A stretch of 64,000 nucleotides of DNA from Marisa cornuarietis (Eukaryota > Mollusca > Gastropoda > Architaenioglossa > Ampullariidae). The stretch spans positions 310,001 through 374,000 of the forward strand of contig SMMW01000056.1 of NCBI GenBank assembly GCA_004794655.1. The letters run 5' to 3'. How positions within the stretch are numbered: position 1 is the first letter of the stretch; the number at the start of each line of letters is the position of its first letter. The translations under genes were made by a program, and so were the position numbers. Below are positions 45,256-54,997 of the stretch, in pieces. The notes under the pieces are model-generated. The model was not told where the DNA came from, did not search any database, and worked only from the letters and a program-made list of their open reading frames with translations.

Positions 45256-46004
45256 AGAAATTGTGACGTTATAGTGCCATGAACTACTGGAAATATTGGT
45301 TTTTGCAGGGTAGTTTGTGAATGCTTCACACAGAGAGACATATCTTGACAAATCTTTATTTATGAGGGTAATATAATCAAAAGTTATGCTTTTTTACTTC
45401 TAGCCCTCAATCTCAGTAGAAGAAACTGAAACACTACATTATTATAAAACAAAGCCATTAAGATCACAAGAGAGAAAAATTAGAATTTGTATGTACAAAG
45501 ATGAGGGTTGATGTTTAAATTGACAGGGTTAAAAGCAACATGTGGTACAAGTTCATTTTGTCAAAGTTAGGTGTTTACGTTGGGTGGGAAGCATTTGTAA
45601 GCAAAAGAGAGAGAGTACAATCATGACTACAAATATTCTATTAAATAGAGCCATGCCTCCTTTTGGTGGGGTGTGGGCAGATGTAAGAACAAAATTTTAA
45701 AAATATGAATGTCTCTAATTGTAAAGGTTTCATCATTGTCTGAGGATACAGGAAAAGGCATAATGTTAGTGGAGTTTTATATGGAGAAGGGAGAGACAGA
45801 AAGATATGCTCATCAATATATTTTCAAAGACTTTTGTAACCGGTGTTACTTTTCTTTTTCTGTTACAACCTATGTGCATTTTTGTAAGTTTGAAATTTCT
45901 AGCTATATCTGTACATATCTGTAAAGTTGTCACCTTTTCAAAACAGAAGTTTACCATAAAAGGCATGAAAAAAAGAGTGTTGCATTGGGTTGTCATTTGT
46001 GGCA

Positions 46005-46926
46005 TACAAGGGACATTCCACTTCTGCCCAGACTTCAATATTTTGCACACTTTCAGCAACTGTAGACCATGAGGCCTCATTAGAGTGATTCTTCAAGGTG
46101 CTTCCACATTTTTTTCATTTTCCCCTCCTAATTTTGCTAGGATGGAGAGGAGAAGCTAGTTGATGCTCGCTCCACCAAGTGATCCATCAGCGCATGACTT
46201 AAGTGATCATGTTGCATCACTTTTGGGGTGGCTTTCAGGCTGTTGACAGTTTGCAAGAGCTGAAAGAAACTCCATCTAAAACGACTATCACAGGCTGTTT
46301 TCAGCAATTTGGCAGTGGTCATTTCAGCTATGATGACAAACATCATGAACCAAGGCCTAGGACGTCAAAAGACCCAGACAATGTTGACTAAGTTCGTGAA
46401 TTCCTTGAAAGTGATAGCCGTGTGACCATCATGGAGAAGGCGCTGGGAATTCCTTTTACAAGTCTTCACAGGATCATCCATCACGATTTGGGCTTCAACA
46501 ATAAGTCAGCTCTCTGGGTGCCAAGGTTGCTGACGGACCAGCAAAAGAAAAGCTGTGGACTGGTGCAAGGAATTCTTGAAAACACTCAGTCACGGGTGTT
46601 CTTCTGGCTTCAAATGCATCACCGCAGGTGATAAATGTTGTTTCTACTATCTGGACCCTGAAGCCACCAACGTCTGTGCTGAAACCAAGGCCCAGTCGAT
46701 GATTTGGTCACTGCTGCAGTGAGCGAACAGTTGAAATTGATGCCAAAATCAGCGTTTTTGGAGTCATTTTAAAAATGAATCCATAGGGCCGTAAAATGTT
46801 TTCCATTTGGCGGCAACTATGTTGAAAAAGTTTAAAAAGAGTTTAAGAATAATAGAAAAATGTTTTAAATGTTTCTCTGGATTCGTTTTATTGCCAAGTC
46901 CAGGTGGAAGTGGAACATCCCTCACA
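46005..46926 (+). mobile_element. Internally deleted mariner-like element with 31-bp terminal inverted repeats
   Basis: Left end 46005-46035 (TACAAGGGACATTCCACTTC...) and right end 46896-46926 are inverted repeats of each other. Every mismatch is a transition of the CA-versus-TG type. The element begins at TA, and the right-hand target TA has become CA. At 922 bp it is shorter than a full mariner (about 1.3 kb) and encloses a broken transposase. Type: Tc1/mariner superfamily, cut-and-paste DNA transposon, inactive. Confidence 0.8.
46203..46720 (+). pseudogene. Broken mariner transposase
   Basis: Pieces in shifting frames. LKETPSKTTITGCFQQFGSG is the first helix-turn-helix region. VREFLESDSRVTIMEKALGI followed by PFTSLHRIIHHDLGF is the second HTH and linker. 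KSALWVPRLLTDQQKKSC corresponds to the conserved 'WVPR.LT..QK' block. ITAGDKCCFYYLDPEA corresponds to 'ITGDE.W...YDPE' containing the first catalytic Asp. In-frame stops interrupt it (for example after DNVD at 46391), and the region with the other two catalytic Asp residues is missing. Non-functional. Confidence 0.75.
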
Positions 46927-48641
46927 CATGAAGCTATGGAACACCAAAACCTCATGGGCATGTTTGTAGGTCCACCACCGTAGACTTTGCACCTTACACA
47001 CCATTGATATGCCATAGTTATCTTAAGTGAACTAAAACATTTCATCACTAGTTCTTTATTGTGTAATATTGAGTGCTACTGTGTTATAGGCACAGATCAA
47101 ATACTATATTTTGAGGCACTATACAGTTTGTATGCTAAACACCTCAAAAGGAGCAGGTCATATTTTAAATGGTGAGGTGATCACTTGAAGTGACAGATCA
47201 AAATGCCATTTTTCTCCTATACAGTAACAGATGCTTCTAAGTGACAAAGAATTTTGTCTCCTGATCAGTAGAATGGTATCACTTTGTCATGGAAGATATT
47301 ATAAGAGTTTGTTCTGCTCAGTGAACGAAATATGCATTATGCAACTGAATTGATGCAGCTGAATAATGCAGTTTTTAAATAAAGTTACAAATAATAATTA
47401 TTATTAATATTAATGAAGAAATTTTAGAAAGTGCTAGAATTTCTTATTTGTGCTTGCATTTGTAAAACTAGGTTGTCAATGTGAATATTTTGCACAAGTA
47501 TCTTTAAAAATCAAAGTAGAATATACATTGTATTACTCTGTTCACATTGTGTTCAAGTACTAGTGTTTTGAATGCCTAATTCATTTTACTTATTTAAGAA
47601 TCTAGTATAACTGTACTTATGTAGTTACATTTACTATTGCACAAATTTAGAACCAAAAAAAAATCTTACTGCTCAGTTTTTGAAAATGAAAGAACAAACT
47701 TGCATCTTTATTTTATGTGCTTTAACTTTCACTGTTAATTTTTACTGATTGGATTTTGTGAAGTGTGCTGGAAAATATATAAAAGGTGTATTTGTGGAAA
47801 TATATAAACAGTTAAACAAAGTCATTTCTACTGATTTTAATGCCTATATAATTGACTGAACTTAATAATTTGAAAAAAGACATTTTGGTGACAAATATGC
47901 AATTATTTCATAAACACTTTTCCTAAGTCACAGATACATTTTCTTTTTCTTTTCTATTTAGACCTGCATGCTTTGTTCCTGGCTGTTTCATATATTCATT
48001 TATTTTTGCAATACATATATATATATTGCTGTTCTTTCTGCATTGTTCATTTTAGCTTTCCTGAGGGAGAAGTGTTATATTATTCTCATAATAAGAAAAG
48101 CTAGATAGGATTAGGGAAAAGACTAAACATTTAAAGTGCCAAGCAATATATTGGCTGTTAACAACACTGGTTGTGTATTTAAATTTGATCTCCTCCATCT
48201 TTTTTGCTTTATGTGGTGGTTTTAACTGATTCAATATTTTAAACATATTTGAACTAAGGATTTTACTGTGTAATCTGAACAAGTATTGCATGAGCCAGCA
48301 ATACTATATAGAATGTTGACTATAGTTGATAGTTGAAGGCAGTATGTTAAGTGGATAGAAGTTTAAAATATTCAAACGAAATGAAAAATAGATTACTGAT
48401 TAAACAAATGCTTATTACCACAGACCTTTTCATTTTATTGATTGCTCACTTGCTTACCCCTGTTTAAAACAGTGAAAGTGACATTCAGCAAGTGGGAGCA
48501 AGACCAGTGAAGCATAATTTAGCTATGTATGTATGGACATATGACTAGTAAAGAAGCACTGGGCACTGACATTTTCTTCTGTAACTGTAGGATGAGAAGA
48601 AAATAACGTCAAGATTTTTCAGACTTTTTGTTGTCGTTAAT
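46927..48641. other. Gene-free AT-rich DNA between the mariner and the Gypsy element
   Basis: Very AT-rich with long A and T runs and (TA)n near 48016. No ORF with recognisable content and no repeat recognised. Confidence 0.5.
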
Positions 48642-48806
48642 TGTATCGTGCTGCGTGCTATCAGCCGACTAACACAAGACACTGTGGATCTTGATGAATA
48701 CTGTGTTTAATCGTAATAAAAGCAATAAACTAACTCGCCATCTTGGGCATCACTTAAATGTACATAAAGCCCCGGATGTCCCTCCGGGATAACTCTTATC
48801 ATTACA
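48642..48806 (-). repeat. 3' LTR of the Gypsy element
   Basis: 165 bp, 8 substitutions from the 5' LTR, no indels, TG...CA ends. Confidence 0.92.
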
Positions 48807-48819
48807 TCTCCCCTCCCTT
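48807..48819 (-). other. Gypsy polypurine tract
   Basis: AAGGGAGGGGAGA in element sense, directly before the 3' LTR. This is the plus-strand primer site of LTR retrotransposons. Confidence 0.8.
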
Positions 48820-48879
48820 GAGATTCTTCAACTGATGGGGAGAATGTTTATTCTCTAGTCAATGTTCAAAACATAATGA

Positions 48880-50025
48880 TCAGTCTTTGTAACGCGCAGG
48901 CAGGGTGATTATTCTGCCGCTTCGAGTCATTCTAGGTGCAGAGCTGCTACTGGGATGGGAATCTCCTGGATCTGGAGTAGCACCATGTCTGGCTTCTGTA
49001 GCAGGACCACCTTTATTAGATGTCGATTCTGGACCTTGACTAGGATCACTAACATGAAGTGCTGTCTCTGGTTCACCTGTCACTGGGACTTGGGAAAAAT
49101 ACAGGGAAAAGTCATTTTGGACAGGACTGGGTTTGGAATTGGACTGCTCCGGCTCGAAGTTTATTGACCTTCTGAGATGACGTCTGTTGCGTCGCAAACT
49201 GCCTCTTGGAGTTTGTACATTATATGACCTCGGAGCACACTGCTGCAGAATGACTGCTGGACTTCCCCAGTGCTTCTCACCATCTAGCTTCTGCAATACA
49301 GTGTCGCCTGGACGAAGTTCGTCAAGCGGTCGCACTCCATGACGCTTGTCAAAACAGTTCTTGTAGGACTGCTTCGCTTTTGCATCGCTCGCTGTTACAG
49401 CTGCTTTATCAAATGTCCTTGACTCAAGGTTCTCAGGCAATGTAGGTAATGTAGTTCTCAGTTTTCTTCCACATGCTAATTCTGCTGGACTATATCCTGT
49501 AGCAGAAATTGTCGTGTCTCTGTTTATCAATAGAGCTAATTCAGGTTCATCTTGCTGCCGAATCTTTTTGGCAATTTGAACTGCTCTTTCAGCCTCTCCA
49601 TTAGCTTGTGGAAAGTGTGGACTCGTTGTAACATGTTGAAATCCCCACTTTACTGCAAATTCCTGGAACTCCCTAGATGTGAATTGCCTTCCATTGTCTG
49701 TAACAAGAATCTCTGGGATTCCTTGGCGTGCAAACATGCACTTCAGAAGTTTGATAACTTCTGCTGATGTGCTACTCTTGATGTGCGCAAGATCAATAAA
49801 GCGCGAATAATAATCTACAAACACAAGGTATGATTGTCCTTTGAATTCCAGCAAATCTGCTGCACACTTCTGGAATACACGCTGTGGTAATTCTGTCGGT
49901 ATCAAAGGTTCCTTGTTCTGTGTAGGTTTCTTCTTCTGGCAATGTCTGCATTCTTCGACAATTCTTGTAATCTTGTCATTGATACCTGGCCACCAAACTG
50001 CTGCTTTTGCTCTCTCTCTCTGCAT
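48880..50025 (-). pseudogene. Gypsy integrase, out of frame with upstream pol
   Basis: Contains the C-terminal half of the HHCC finger (CRHCQ) after AVWWPGIND, then the catalytic core: Asp in KCAADLLEF, Asp in ILVTDNGRQF, and Glu in NGEAERAV (D-D-E, usual spacing). A GPY/F-like region follows (ELRPGDTVLQKLDGEKHWGS) and a Pro/Ser-rich tail ends in RSGRIITLPARYKD. It is separated from the pol frame by the TAG at 50088 and by a frameshift in a GA-rich run (plus 50009-50022, tctctctctctg). It can only be translated if these are bypassed. Called a pseudogene for that reason, although the piece itself is intact. Confidence 0.88.
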
Positions 50026-50087
50026 TTAGTGATACCTTGATGACCTTCATGTATCCTCTTCAGGATATCATCATGAAGTGGTGCTGG

Positions 50088-52904
50088 CTAAACAATGCGT
50101 GTTCCTCTGGTAAGGAGACCATTGTGCACACTAAGTTCCATGCGCACTGCATAATAGTCACGAAGATTATCTTCTACATCTGTAATGTATTTTGGCCAGC
50201 TTTCATTAGTGTAGCGAATTGCTGCTTGAATCAGTCTGTCTTTTCTTGTCTCTTCTGCAATCTCTTTCAGACGTTTATCTGAAGCTGCACATGCCCATGA
50301 AATGTCTACACTGCTCAAATATGCCTCAACATCTTCTGAAAGTGCTATAACATCAGATTCGGCAGTGGTTAACTGAGGACTTTGGGATAGAGCATCTGCA
50401 ATGACAAGCTTCTTTCCTGGCACATACTCTGCGGTGATGCTGAATCTCATGAGGCGCATCAACATGCGTTGGCATCTGATAGGAGTATCTTGCAAGTCAC
50501 GATTGTTGATTAGTGGCACAATAGGTTTGTGATCAGTCTGTAGTCGAACATTGTCAAGACCAATCAAGTATCTGCTGAACTTTTCACAAGCCCAGACTGC
50601 TGCCAGTGTTTCTTTCTCTATCTGTGCATATCTGCATTCACAAGCAGTCAATGTTCGTGAACAATATGCCACTGCTTTGAGACCTTCAGGATGCTGCTGT
50701 AGCAACACGCCACCAATGCCATAACTACTTGCATCTGCGCTGACAATTGTAGTCTTTGCTGGATCGTAGAATGCGAGCGTTGGTGCTGAAGTAAGCAGTT
50801 TCTTCACGTCAGCCATGGCTTTGACTTGCATTGAGCCCCAACTCCACTCTCGATCCTTCCCCAGCAGCTGCGTCAGTGGCTGAAGTACTGTAGACAGACT
50901 TGGCAAATACCGCCCTAAGAAGTTGCACATGCCCAGCATCCTCCTCAACTCGGGTACATTAGTTGGATCTGGCATGGCAATTATTGCTTCAACCTTTCCT
51001 GGGTCTGGTGAAATTCGATTCGTGCTGATTCTATGACCCAAAAATTCAATCTCATGCTTCCTGAGCTCACATTTCTCATAGTTGAGTTTCAGGTTAGCAC
51101 TGGCAAGTGTTTTCATGACTCTCTCAAGATGTTTCTCGTGAGCTTGTTCATTCTCACTATAGACAAGGATATCATCAAAATAGATTATACTGGGTACATC
51201 CTTTAGGATAGTCTCCATGGTTCTCTGGAATATCTCTGGAGCTGATGAAATGCCAAATGGTAATCTCTTGAAGAAATACCTCTTACATGGAGTGATAAAT
51301 GTCGTAAGTTTTGCAGAATCTGGATCAAGGGGAATCTGATAGAAACCTGATGTTGCATCCAGCTTGCTGTAAACTGCTGATCCAGAGAGCTTATGTAAGA
51401 TATCTTCCAGAGTTGGCAAGGTGTACCTCTCTCGCTTCACTGCGGTATTGAGTTTCTTGTAGTCAACGCAAATACGTATGCTACCTGATTTCTTCATTAC
51501 TGGCACAATGGGAGAGCACCAATCTGTTGGCTCTGTTACTTCCTCTATAATCCCTGTTTCCTGCATTTCTTTTAATTCTTCCTTCACCTTGTCCAGCAAT
51601 GGTATTTGTATTCTCCTTGCTGCATGAACACTGTATGGCTCAATGTTTTCTTTCAAGATGATTTTGACTGGTGGACACTGCACAGGTGTCTTGTCAAGTT
51701 TACCAAATAAAGCATTCACAGTCTCTATCTTCTTCACTAAACCTAGTCTGGATGCTGCTTCTCTACTAAGCAGATTTTCAGTGGTTGCTTGCACAACAAA
51801 CACTCTTAGTACATGAAGCTGGTCATGAACTCTTGTTGTAGTAGTGAACTGTCCATCACACTTCAGGACTCCTCCTACACTCCTTAGCACTACATTGGTC
51901 TTTAATAGCTTGGGACGCGGTGACAACTTTTTGAACTGTGTTGATGAAATGAAAGAAACATCTGCCCCTGTGTCAATTTTGAACTTGACATCACAACCGC
52001 CAAACTGTAGTACAGTTGTCCATGGTGGTTCTCTACTGTCAGTGCACAAAGTCCCTACAAAATGTTCCTTTACTTGTTTCTCTTCAAGTGCCTGCACTAA
52101 CTTTGTTCTGCACACTGTAGCAAAGTGTCCAAGCCTACCACACTTGTTACACTTCTTTCCCTGAGCTGGGCAAACACATGAGCTACCGTGCCACCTGCCA
52201 CAACGAGTACAGCTTTTAACTGCTGACGATGCAGGGTCGCTCCTTTCTGTTCTACCGCGACGTCGACCACTGAAGCCGCGTGAATTGCCAGTTGCACCTT
52301 TGCACTGACTATGTGCTTGGTGAGCACTACTAGTACTAGCGACACTTTTCTTGGATTGTACTACGTCCACATTTGTGCGACGTTGGTCGGAAAGCTGTGC
52401 TTTCACTTGTTCGTATTGGCGGGCATGCAAGATGGCGTCTTGCAGTGTTAGATCTGCCTTTAATTGTAATCTTTCGGACAAGTCTCTGTCGAGGATCCCT
52501 AGCACGAAGCGATCTCTGATGGCTTCATCTTTGTCTCTTACTTCTGCCTTTGCAGCGAGCTCGTACAAATCTCTAATGTATTCTTCAATACTTTCGTCTG
52601 CTTTCTGATTTCTGGCGTGAAATCGTGCACGCTCATGGATGATATTGCGTTTAGGAACGAAGTACTCATCGAATTTTTCCAGAACAGTGTCGTAATCTTG
52701 CTGCTGTCGAGCATCGAGACCAAAAGCGATGAAAATGCGTTCTGCGTCGTTGCCCATAGTGTAGATCAAGGCACTGACCTGAACTGCTTCCTCGTCTTTG
52801 TCTAGTTTTGATGCACATCTGAAACGCTGAAATCGTTGCTTCCACTCAGGCCACGAGGCTGGCTGGGAAAAATTAAATTGTTCTGGTGCTCTAAACGGAG
52901 CCAT
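50088..52904 (-). CDS. Gypsy Gag-Pro-RT-RNase H open frame (938 aa)
   Basis: Residues about 1-220 are Gag-like (PASWPEWKQRFQRFRCASKL; EEYIRDLYELA). At about 230-265 are two zinc knuckles, the second a clean C-X2-C-X4-H-X4-C (CNKCGRLGHFATVC). At about 305-320 is an aspartic protease with FKIDTGADVSFI. At about 420-620 is reverse transcriptase with the GFYQIPL and LPFGISSAPEIFQ regions and the YFDD active site (IIYFDDILVYS). At about 690-810 is RNase H (SADASSYGIGGVLLQ; TDHKPIV). Gag and Pol are in one frame. The frame closes at a TAG (complement of 50088-50090) where the integrase should continue, so this stop is probably a nonsense mutation rather than the natural end. Confidence 0.93.
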   Translation of the reverse strand: MAPFRAPEQFNFSQPASWPEWKQRFQRFRCASKLDKDEEAVQVSALIYTMGNDAERIFIAFGLDARQQQDYDTVLEKFDEYFVPKRNIIHERARFHARNQKADESIEEYIRDLYELAAKAEVRDKDEAIRDRFVLGILDRDLSERLQLKADLTLQDAILHARQYEQVKAQLSDQRRTNVDVVQSKKSVASTSSAHQAHSQCKGATGNSRGFSGRRRGRTERSDPASSAVKSCTRCGRWHGSSCVCPAQGKKCNKCGRLGHFATVCRTKLVQALEEKQVKEHFVGTLCTDSREPPWTTVLQFGGCDVKFKIDTGADVSFISSTQFKKLSPRPKLLKTNVVLRSVGGVLKCDGQFTTTTRVHDQLHVLRVFVVQATTENLLSREAASRLGLVKKIETVNALFGKLDKTPVQCPPVKIILKENIEPYSVHAARRIQIPLLDKVKEELKEMQETGIIEEVTEPTDWCSPIVPVMKKSGSIRICVDYKKLNTAVKRERYTLPTLEDILHKLSGSAVYSKLDATSGFYQIPLDPDSAKLTTFITPCKRYFFKRLPFGISSAPEIFQRTMETILKDVPSIIYFDDILVYSENEQAHEKHLERVMKTLASANLKLNYEKCELRKHEIEFLGHRISTNRISPDPGKVEAIIAMPDPTNVPELRRMLGMCNFLGRYLPSLSTVLQPLTQLLGKDREWSWGSMQVKAMADVKKLLTSAPTLAFYDPAKTTIVSADASSYGIGGVLLQQHPEGLKAVAYCSRTLTACECRYAQIEKETLAAVWACEKFSRYLIGLDNVRLQTDHKPIVPLINNRDLQDTPIRCQRMLMRLMRFSITAEYVPGKKLVIADALSQSPQLTTAESDVIALSEDVEAYLSSVDISWACAASDKRLKEIAEETRKDRLIQAAIRYTNESWPKYITDVEDNLRDYYAVRMELSVHNGLLTRGTRIV

Positions 52905-52938
52905 TTAGCAGCTTGTGATATTCTTCGTGATATATATC

Positions 52939-52958
52939 TATCCCGACTTCTGTCACCA
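52939..52958 (-). promoter_or_regulatory. Gypsy primer-binding site
   Basis: Immediately after the 5' LTR in element sense: TGGTGACAGAAGTCGGG. It begins TGG, the complement of tRNA CCA. The primer tRNA is not identified; a Leu-type acceptor is similar but not identical from memory. Confidence 0.6.
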
Positions 52959-53123
52959 TGTATCGTGCTGCGTGCTATCAGCCGACCAACACAAGACACT
53001 GTGGATCTTGATGAATACTGTATTTAATTGTAACAAAAGCAATAAACTAACTCGCCATCTTGGACGTCACTCAAATGTTCATAAAGCCCCGGATGTCCCT
53101 CCGGGATAACTCTTATCATTACA
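52959..53123 (-). repeat. 5' LTR of the Gypsy element
   Basis: 165 bp, in element sense TGTAATGATAAGAG...CGATACA. Very short for an LTR. No clear TATA box is recognised. Confidence 0.92.
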
Positions 53124-53873
53124 CGTATATTAGCATTAGGTATGAAATTAAGTATAAAGAGAATTCTATACATTAATAGAAGTACATTTACATGAAAACT
53201 TTTAATTACTGCTTAGCAGTTTCATTTCGTTGCTAAAGTAGTACAAGTAGTGCTAGTATAGAAAAGGTTGAATCTGAAACTGTTGCTCACGTAGGACATT
53301 CAAGAGAACCTTGCTTCACCTGATGTATTGTTCTTTGTGTGATAATAGATTACATCAGTATCGATAAATAGCAGTCAACTGGCCCAGATAACAGATCATT
53401 GTCTTCGATTGCAGATACAAAAGCTGAGTAAGACTGTAGAGACAGAAGGGGTAAGTACCAAGGAGCTGGAGGTACGGCATACATGTCCAGACTAAAGACA
53501 AAACATTATAAGAAAAACATTAATGACCGGTGACATATATGCATTAATATTTCCTTGGATAAAAGATTGGAGGCTGATAATTTTATTGTATGAACAAAAA
53601 CATGCCTACAAACGATCCATTTTAATTACACTCATTAAATCGAACCCGTCGAGATCGGCTGTGATTCTAGCTAACACACTGATTAAATAGCGCTAACAGG
53701 GTTCGATACAATGAAAGGCATCCTGTCCTAACTCTAAACAAGGAAAATAGTAAAGGAGATTCAATGCAAACTAGATATAAATGACATAAAAGGAGGAAAA
53801 ATGACTATATCAGACCTCTTGATGGTGATAAGATTAACCACCTAACCAAACACATAATTTGCTTCAAGATCAT
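53124..53873. other. Gene-free DNA between Gypsy element and solo-LTR-like repeat
   Basis: AT-rich with no ORF. A 9-bp perfect inverted repeat ATCGAACCC (53639-53647) / GGGTTCGAT (53699-53707) spaces 51 bp and resembles tRNA box B on both strands. Function unknown. Confidence 0.4.
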
Positions 53874-54997
53874 TGTGACAGTATCCCTGGTCTTTCAACC
53901 AGAACGTAAATACTGGCCCCGGGGAATGGGCCTGTGGGCACTAGTTACTCAACACTAGCCGCCCACGTCAACATTAACTGCAGGGGAAAACACACGATAA
54001 TCACACGTCAGTCATCCAATTACACAACTTGGCTCACGAGCCCCCACCCCTGCTCTTCCCGAACACAAACTCAACGACGTGTAATTTCAATAGAACAATA
54101 AAGAAAAGATTTATTAATTACAAAAGCATTTCAAACAAAACACAATCAAATGGACTCGTCTAGGGGGGTCCCAATACTATCCGTGCTAGAGCGTACTTCT
54201 GATGTAACAGTGCTGTTGCCTCTCTCTACAAATACCATACACACTCGCAAGCGCACAAACTTAGCTCTGTTACAGCTGGTTTGTTGAGCGTCCAATACTT
54301 CAGTTGACTGCCACGACACACTGACGATTTCCCTTCGAAGTGATGTCTGATGGTCTGACGTCTTCCTCCCTCGAACTGTCACCACGTCAGAGAGCGACGA
54401 CTGCTTCTCCCGGTGACCCAGATTCGAGCCTTGTACCACTCGAGGGTACACACGTAGGTTCTTCGACGACTGTAATGCCTCGTACAGCCGCCAAACGAAC
54501 ACCACCACAGACGGTCTCAGCCCTTGAGAACCGACGACTTCTAGCGGCCTCAACTTTGAGCCTCTACCTCTCACGCCGGTAGAGCGAGCCCACAGTCACA
54601 CAGCCCTTTCCTCTCCACGACGACAGTAGGCAGTCTTGACAGTACGTCGTCAATTACTTGCCTCCTTCTCTCAAGGTTCTCTAACCCGACTTCTTTCCTC
54701 CCGAGTCTTGCCCTCGTGGCTAAGACTTGGTCCGAGGCAGAAGTGTAGCTGGCGTTAGAAAGCTGAAGTTGCTTTGGCTGGTGACCCGTTGCTCCCCTAC
54801 TCAGACGTTCGCCGAAAAGCCAGTGAAGTGTGTTCTTGTCTCTCTATTTATCTCTCCACATTCTCAGAGGTGTGTGAGCGCTCTTCACCAGGCTGGTCGC
54901 ATGTTGGTGTGCCCTCATCGAAAGTCAAATATTTTGTAATATTTTAATATTTCCAACAGTGGCCACAAGCTTAATACATCGATGACAATATTATCCT

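Larger units (their letters stand above)
43979..46004. other. Intergenic, AT-rich, with two retroposon tails
   Basis: No gene supported. Contains the two related tails annotated at 44697-44856 and 45166-45255. Small ORFs (44422-44748, 45709-46080 on both strands) show no domain. Confidence 0.45.
48642..53123 (-). mobile_element. Ty3/Gypsy LTR retrotransposon, 4.48 kb, near-complete but disabled
   Basis: Two direct 165-bp LTRs (48642-48806 and 52959-53123) with TG...CA ends enclose gag, protease, reverse transcriptase, RNase H and integrase in that order on the - strand. This order is diagnostic of Ty3/Gypsy. A primer-binding site starting TGG and a polypurine tract AAGGGAGGGGAGA abut the LTRs. 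The LTRs differ at 8 of 165 positions. There is no envelope-like ORF. No matching target-site duplication is visible (left flank ...gttaat, right flank cgtat...). Confidence 0.93.

Noticed and set aside
53639..53707. tRNA or stem-loop RNA around ATCGAACCC/GGGTTCGAT
   Set aside because: Only a 9-bp pair, with no box A and no cloverleaf; left as a note.
54146..54582. Overlapping ORFs conserved between 54.1-54.6 and 61.7-62.1 kb as a real protein
   Set aside because: They are conserved because the DNA is repeated. Both strands are open, there are frame differences between copies, and no domain is recognisable.
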